Below are positions 58,901 to 64,000 of a stretch of DNA of 64,000 bases, piece after piece. The stretch covers positions 26,937,811-27,001,810 of the forward strand of contig CM040085.1 of NCBI GenBank assembly GCA_022496805.1, read 5' to 3'. This DNA is from Pohlia nutans (lineage: Eukaryota; Streptophyta; Bryopsida; Bryales; Mniaceae). The notes below the pieces were generated by a model. The model ran no database searches, was not told the origin of the DNA, and was given only the letters and a program-made list of their open reading frames with translations. Each line of letters opens with the position of its first letter. The first letter of the stretch is position 1. The translations under genes were made by a program, and so were the position numbers.

Positions 58901-60249
58901 AAGTCCAATGGACACCAGCTGATTGAGCGTTGGTTTTTGCTGAATTGAGAGAGTTCTAGAAGATCTCTGCGTGACCGTTGCTGTGGCTCCGACGATCCAT
59001 GCATGACTGCAACTGTGAATGCAGTGGTGACTGTTGGCGGGACCTTGGAGATTCTAACCACATCAGCAGTTAGATTCCAATGATTGAATTGCATCCCGCC
59101 ATGAGCAACCGTCAGTGAAACCACATGGCGCTCATCCAGGAAGTGTGCATGACGGTTGGAATTTCCCAAAGGCCGGACTATCCTCTGTGGCCAACTTCAG
59201 ATTCGAGAAGCCTCTATATCTCCGGGTGACCTGCCCAAAACCGTATGCAATGAGGCACATTCCACAGCCCATATTGTGTTGGGCCTTTCACATTAGCTAT
59301 ATTTTTCATGGCTTAGTATTACTATTTTCTATGATTCCACCGTATGGATATGCAATCCTCCCAACACGTTTTTTTCAAAAAATAAAAAACCAATAATTGT
59401 ACACAGTAAGCTCACTGTGCATACAAAGATTCCCAATCTTCTCATGACTCACACGGTCAAATACATTTCCAAAAATTTAGGGAGCTCTAGCCACACTACC
59501 AATTACATCGGTACGGCTAAAATTGGCAGATTCTCTTTAAATCACAAGACATAATTTTGTGACCCCACCGTATGTGAGGTATACGGCCAGGCAACTACGG
59601 ACCCCGTGGGACGTCCAGGGGTTAAGTGAACTACAACACACACACTCACCAGAATCCTCACAACTCTAATACCGCATAAAACTGCCACCTCTTTAATACT
59701 GAATTAATCTTCAAGATCGGTACAAAGCTTCAATCGGAAACGTGATATCCAGCGAGAAGAGGAGGAAGAAGAAGAAGCTCAAGCACCGCCTTCTCACAAA
59801 TTTGTAAGACAGACGCTGGCAAGAGCACAGCTCACGGTGACGAGCCACGGCACCGGTAACCGTGGAAAAGGGCAAAGCGTGAAAGTGCTGGGACTGACGG
59901 AGGAGGCCCCAACCAACTCACGTATTCACTGTAGAGGGCTGCCTCGTGTGCTCCGCCAGCCACTGACCTGCAAATGCTTCTCCTCCGTTGCTGCACAACC
60001 AATTCCACACTCCACTTTGTCAGGGCCTTGTCACTCCTCTCGTACTGATGTCACGCTCACTAACTTAACCCACTTCTCCAGCTCCCTCTGAGAATCAATT
60101 CACCATTCCCAACCTCAGCCCTGCATAGCCATTCTTCCTCGTGGTTCTCTTGTTTGGGTTCAGTTTGGGATTGGGCTTGTTTTGAATTTTTATTTTTTTG
60201 GTGAGGAGGGTGTTTTTGGATTTGTTGTGAGGAGGGTGTTTTGGTGGCT
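58901..60249. other. Right part of the large element and pyruvate kinase upstream region
   Basis: 58901-59621 belongs to the putative element and shows no gene. 59626-60249 is the likely promoter and 5' UTR of pyruvate kinase; no defined site is claimed. The short frame 59837-60091 has no recognisable domain. Confidence 0.45.
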
Positions 60250-63200
60250 ATGGCGCACGGGGCGATGATGTCATCATCGTCGCTGCGATGCTCGTCGTCC
60301 GTGCCGTCATGTGTCAACCGCGGGGAGGTTCTGTCAAGCAGTAGCCGAGTTTCGTCTGTTGCGTTTCTGCGTTCGTCGTTGTCGGTGGGGTTGAAGCGAA
60401 ACGGAAACGGGGTGGTGCCCGGGGTGTGGGCGGCGTTGGGTTTGAATGAGAAGAGTAGTAGCGAGAGTTCCAATGGGCGGGGCAAGGGCAATGGCGTGGT
60501 GGAGGAGGCGCTTGTAGGGCAAGGGCGGCAAGGGCAGCAGTCGTCCATGGAGGTGGACGCCGTGACGGAGGCGGAGTTGAAGGAGAACGGGTTCCGTAGC
60601 ACGCGGCGCACCAAGCTCATCTGCACCATCGGGCCCGCGACGTGCGCGCCCGAGCAGCTGGAAGCGCTGGCCATGGGCGGCATGAACGTGGCCCGCCTCA
60701 ACATGTGCCACGGCACTCGCGACTGGCACAAGCAAGTCATTCGCAATGTGCGCACCTTGAACTCCGAGAAAGGCTACTCTGTGGCCATCATGATGGACAC
60801 CGAGGGCAGCGAGATTCACATGGGCGACTTCAATGGCGCCCCGTCTGTCAAAGCCGAGGTTCAGAATCATTCTCTTACTCTACCCCTTAATTCACCAATA
60901 CGTACAATTAGGGTTTCTTGCTCAAATCGAAAAAATAATCAATGCCAATCACCAGTGGTCTTTTTTTTGGTCAGGAGACAATTTAGCATTTTTGCTACTT
61001 TTCCATGGGGTGAAGAGCAATCCAGGCTCCTCGGATGCTCTTTTCATATTAACCCCTAAACGTCCACTGTGTATTTTCTGTAGTGTAGGATGCAAATCAT
61101 CTATTTGTGTGAAATGACTTCAGTTTGACACGATCGATGACACTGTTGATCTTGTAATATAGAACAAGAGCTTTAAAATGATGTATTGCAATCAGAAAAA
61201 CCGAGGTAAAATGAGAAAAATGCACCGTTGCAAAGTTCAGTGATGCAGATGGCCATATTGGGCGTTTTAGATGCTGAGGGGTTAATACATAGGTAATATC
61301 AGGGTAATACACATGTGTGCTACCTAGGTGCTACTTAGGCAAACCTAGATTTAAAGAGGCTACACATCTTGACTCCTTGTAGGAAATCTGGCTATTATTC
61401 CTTCTTTTTCTTTTCAAAAATTCTTTGTATCAATTTGCCAGCCCAAATTATATGTAGCAATTTAGCTAAAATTAGCAACAAAAAAATCACTGCATGGAGC
61501 AACAATGGAGAACATGAGTTTGCAAGGACTGTCGGGAGCTCAAGATTATGTCAAGAGCGAATGCAGGTTCCCTGCATGAATATTTTGAATGGTGTTGAGG
61601 GGAGCTCAGCATCCTTGGAACTATCCATGCAAGGGCACCTGCTGTCCTTTTGGATATAATCTTGAGCTCACGACAGTCCTTGCAAACTCATGTTCTCAAT
61701 TGTCCGTGTGAATGAGTTCTTGAAATTGATTCTTGCAATTTAAGTCTACAGTGATCCCAACTGCACTAGAGTGTTATGTGCTTTTCAGTCAAGTTTTCGC
61801 TTGAATTTGAGGTGAATTTTTGATTGTTGATGACATGGTCTTTGAATTCACTTGCTGTAAAAGGATGGTGAGGAATGGATCTTCACGGTCCGCAAACTCG
61901 ACACTCTCCCAGACCGCACCGCCATTGTTAATTACGATGGGTTTGCTGAAGGTACTATTTGCCACTGTCGGCCGTTTTTTCAATTTCTGCTTCAACCAAA
62001 GTGGAACTCTTGTTTTTCCTTATATTTTTGCTTAACCCCTAAAGGACCAAGAAGTCAGGATTGTGCCTCAGGTTTTTTTGAGTAGGTCTTGTGTGGAGTT
62101 CCTTTGATTCAAATTTTATTTCTTATTTTATCAGCAAATGCAATGTTCTTCACTAATTCTAGTGATATAAAATCTTGTTGCATCTGAATTATATGTTTTT
62201 TAAATGTGATTGATTGAATTTTTCATTTTAAAACCATGAATCCTTGGTCCTTTAGGGGGTAAACCTTCAAAAACGTTGAAAATTGCTTTTATGAGTTTGG
62301 AGTTCGAAGAGGTTACATTTGCATTTAAATGTAAATGCAGGATTCTGAACTGGTTGGTTGGTGGCTGGTTGTTGGCAGATGTAAAGGTTGGGGACGAACT
62401 GGTAGTGGACGGAGGGATGGTTCGATTTGAAGTGAAGGAGAAGGTCGGCCCTGATGTCAAGTGCAAGTGCATTGATCCCGGTCTCTTGCTTCCTCGTGCC
62501 AATCTGACTTTCTGGAGGGAAGGCCGGCTGGTTCGAGAGCGAAATGCCATGCTTCCCACCATTTCATCCAAGGTGAGTGGAGCCTTTCAGTGTTGGATTG
62601 GCGAGGCCAAGGATGTTCTCATGCCCATCCTTTGGTATTCCTTCCTTAGAAGAAGAATAAAACGGTGTGTTTTGAAGCTCTAACTCTGCCCTCCTTTTGA
62701 ATCGCTTGTTGTTGTTGTTGTTGTTCTTTCTGCAGGATTGGATTGACATTGACTTTGGAATTGCTGAAGGGGTGGATTTCATTGCCATCTCCTTCGTAAA
62801 GACGTCAGAGGTCATTAAGCATCTCAAGAGTTACATTCATGCAAGATCACCCAACGGGTACGAACCACTTTTCAGCACTTCTGGTCTGCAAATTTTACTT
62901 TCACCATACCAACAAAAAGAGTCTTTAATTTGCTAGTATTAAGAGTTTAGATATTACCGAATTGGTGTGCAATTTGGCTCAATCATCTTACACTGAAGTT
63001 ATCATTTGCTGATCTGATCACTTGCAACGCCAACAAATTTCAGTTTCATCGCACTCCAGATATCATTTATTTCACGAAGTTGCTTTGATGAACATAAATG
63101 GCGTGTAGACCATGCAAGATCCAGTGGTCTTTTGTAGCTCCTTGTTTCTTAAGGTTTGCATCAAATGCATCCTATCTCACACATGGGGATGGATGGATCT

Positions 63201-63452
63201 GTGCACAGATCAATTGGGGTGTTTGCCAAAATTGAGAGCAGTGACTCTTTGAAGAATCTGGAGGACATCATCCGTGTTTCCGATGGAGCTATGGTGGCTC
63301 GAGGTGACTTAGGTGCTCAAATTCCTTTGGAGCAAGTGCCATCTGTGCAGCAGGTCATCGTCAACTTATGCCGGGAGCTCAACAAACCAGTCATCGTAGC
63401 ATCGCAGCTTCTCGAATCCATGATAGAGTTTCCCACACCGACTCGAGCGGAG
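60250..63452 (+). CDS. Plastidial pyruvate kinase, first five exons (3' end outside window)
   Basis: Exons 60250-60858, 61864-61951, 62379-62572, 62736-62857 and 63209-63452 join in phase; the gene continues past the window. It converts phosphoenolpyruvate and ADP to pyruvate and ATP, supplying plastid pyruvate for fatty-acid synthesis. The Ser/Arg-rich first ~100 residues fit a transit peptide. Core motifs: [38 protein letters not shown] (Met-Cys-His in place of the cytosolic Phe-Ser-His, a plastid-type trait), [51 protein letters not shown], the active-site Lys in GVFAKIES, metal-site [17 protein letters not shown], and [12 protein letters not shown]. Overall it resembles beta-type plastid subunits more than alpha, from memory of the family. 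The start is the ATG at 60250. Three introns carry TTAA MITEs. Confidence 0.94.
61053..61281 (-). mobile_element. TTAA MITE, family E, in pyruvate kinase intron 1
   Basis: TTAA at 61049-61052 and 61282-61285; left end CCCCTAAACGTCC, right end CCCCTCAGCATC. Near-identical, inverted, to 28190-28430. 229 bp. Confidence 0.88.
62036..62258 (-). mobile_element. TTAA MITE, family D, in pyruvate kinase intron 2
   Basis: TTAA at 62032-62035; right flank decayed to GTAA (62259-62262). Ends CCCCTAAAGGACCAAG on both sides. Inverse of 41267-41497. 223 bp. Confidence 0.85.
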
Positions 63453-63502
63453 GTTAGAAAAAACACGATATCACTGTATCTTTCCTAACGTTTTTCATGT
63501 AA

Positions 63503-63727
63503 CTCCAAGGAGTCTCATGTTTTGTGCCTCATGTTTTTTTTACCAGTTTTGAGTAAGTCCTATGTGTACTTCCTTTTGTTCAAATTTGTTTGTTTTTTGA
63601 CCAACACGTGCAATGTTCTTCACTAATTCCGGTGATTTAAAATTTGGTCCCATCTGAATAATATCTTTCACAATATGATGGATTGAATTTGTTATTTTAA
63701 AATCATGAATCCTTGGTCCTTTAGGGA
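63503..63727 (-). mobile_element. TTAA MITE, family D, in pyruvate kinase intron 5
   Basis: Aligns with 62036-62258 over its length (TCATGAATCCTTGGTCCTTT at the right end). Flanks decayed to GTAA (63499-63502) and CTAA (63728-63731). Confidence 0.8.
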
Positions 63728-64000
63728 CTAACAGGATTCATAGTTTGGTTGAAAAAATGAATAAAATTAGATAAAAGAAAAAGTTTTCATTTGACCTATT
63801 GAAAAAACCATGAGGTACAATATGAGATTCTGAGTTAAATATCAATTTCGAGTGAAGGTAAATTCTCATGGGAGAATGGATATATTATTGTTTGCTGGCT
63901 ACACCTTTAACGATGTAAGGTAACCACACATAAGAATATCTTGCACAATGAAAACATATTGATTTTTGAGAAATCATGGCGGTTTAGATAATCTACTAAT
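63728..64000 (+). other. Pyruvate kinase intron 5, continuing past the window
   Basis: The donor at 63453 has no acceptor before base 64000, so the intron is at least 548 bp long. Nothing else recognisable. Confidence 0.6.

Larger units (their letters stand above)
47561..59621 (+). mobile_element. Putative 12 kb piggyBac-like element with transposase gene
   Basis: The left boundary is TTAA (47557-47560) then CCCTTGGACGTC; the right boundary, read inward, is TTAA (59622-59625) then CCCCTGGACGTC, an 11/12 match. The left end has a subterminal palindrome TGCCTTTCTGGCA starting 18 bases in, as in the MITEs; the right end shows no clear one. Between them lies a five-exon piggyBac transposase gene in + orientation, a SEC14-like gene fragment, an exon-like stretch, two foldback MITEs and about 3.7 kb of mostly non-coding DNA after the transposase, with repeated pieces near 56370-56450 and 59010-59070. 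No other TTAA-CCC end was noticed inside. The short end match makes the exact limits provisional. Confidence 0.6.

Noticed and set aside
1267..63727. CCCTAAA words at element ends resemble plant telomere repeats
   Set aside because: They occur singly at TTAA sites, always at MITE borders and not in tandem, so they are transposon termini, not interstitial telomere arrays.

Overview
This window is nuclear DNA of a land plant. It carries intron-containing genes for a plastid starch enzyme (ADP-glucose pyrophosphorylase large subunit), a plastid-type pyruvate kinase, a mitochondrial NFU iron-sulfur protein and the Mediator subunit MED17, set in AT-rich, transposon-filled DNA with a Ty1/copia element, CACTA, Tourist-like and Stowaway-like elements. 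The species cannot be named from the sequence. The modest intron sizes and a piggyBac-type transposase, which is uncommon in flowering plants, make a bryophyte, lycophyte or fern more likely than an angiosperm; that is inference.

Layout. 1-5697: decayed 3' part of a copia retrotransposon (integrase, reverse transcriptase, RNase H, 3' LTR), split by a 2.66 kb non-autonomous CACTA element (455-3116). 5698-10277: minisatellite, a degenerate repeat block, TTAA-flanked MITEs and a Tourist-like element. 10278-11435: NFU gene (+). 11436-22113: a foldback minisatellite structure carrying an inverted copy of the NFU 3' end, then gene-poor DNA and more MITEs. 22114-28874: AGPase large subunit (-, 15 exons). 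28875-40106: no gene recognised; at least nine TTAA-flanked MITEs, some nested or chained. 40107-45367: MED17 (-, 8 exons). 45368-47560: MITEs and a TA microsatellite. 47561-59621: a putative 12 kb piggyBac-like element containing a damaged five-exon transposase and a SEC14/CRAL-TRIO gene fragment. 60250 to beyond the right edge: plastidial pyruvate kinase (+, first five exons).

The main theme is one transposition system. More than twenty non-autonomous elements in several sequence families have ends of the form TTAA-CCCCTAAA, with TTAA as the duplicated target, the hallmark of piggyBac. They sit in the introns of three of the four host genes and in intergenic DNA. Two insertions can be proved from uninterrupted relatives elsewhere in the window. 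Many ends share a layout of 17 terminal bases followed directly by a short palindrome whose arm sequence differs between families. The only recognisable source of transposase in the window is the damaged piggyBac gene, enclosed by TTAA-CCC(C/T)TGGACGTC ends.

The host genes are unrelated in function, although AGPase, pyruvate kinase and NFU all belong to core carbon or organelle metabolism. Exon limits were set by eye from splice sites and protein continuity.
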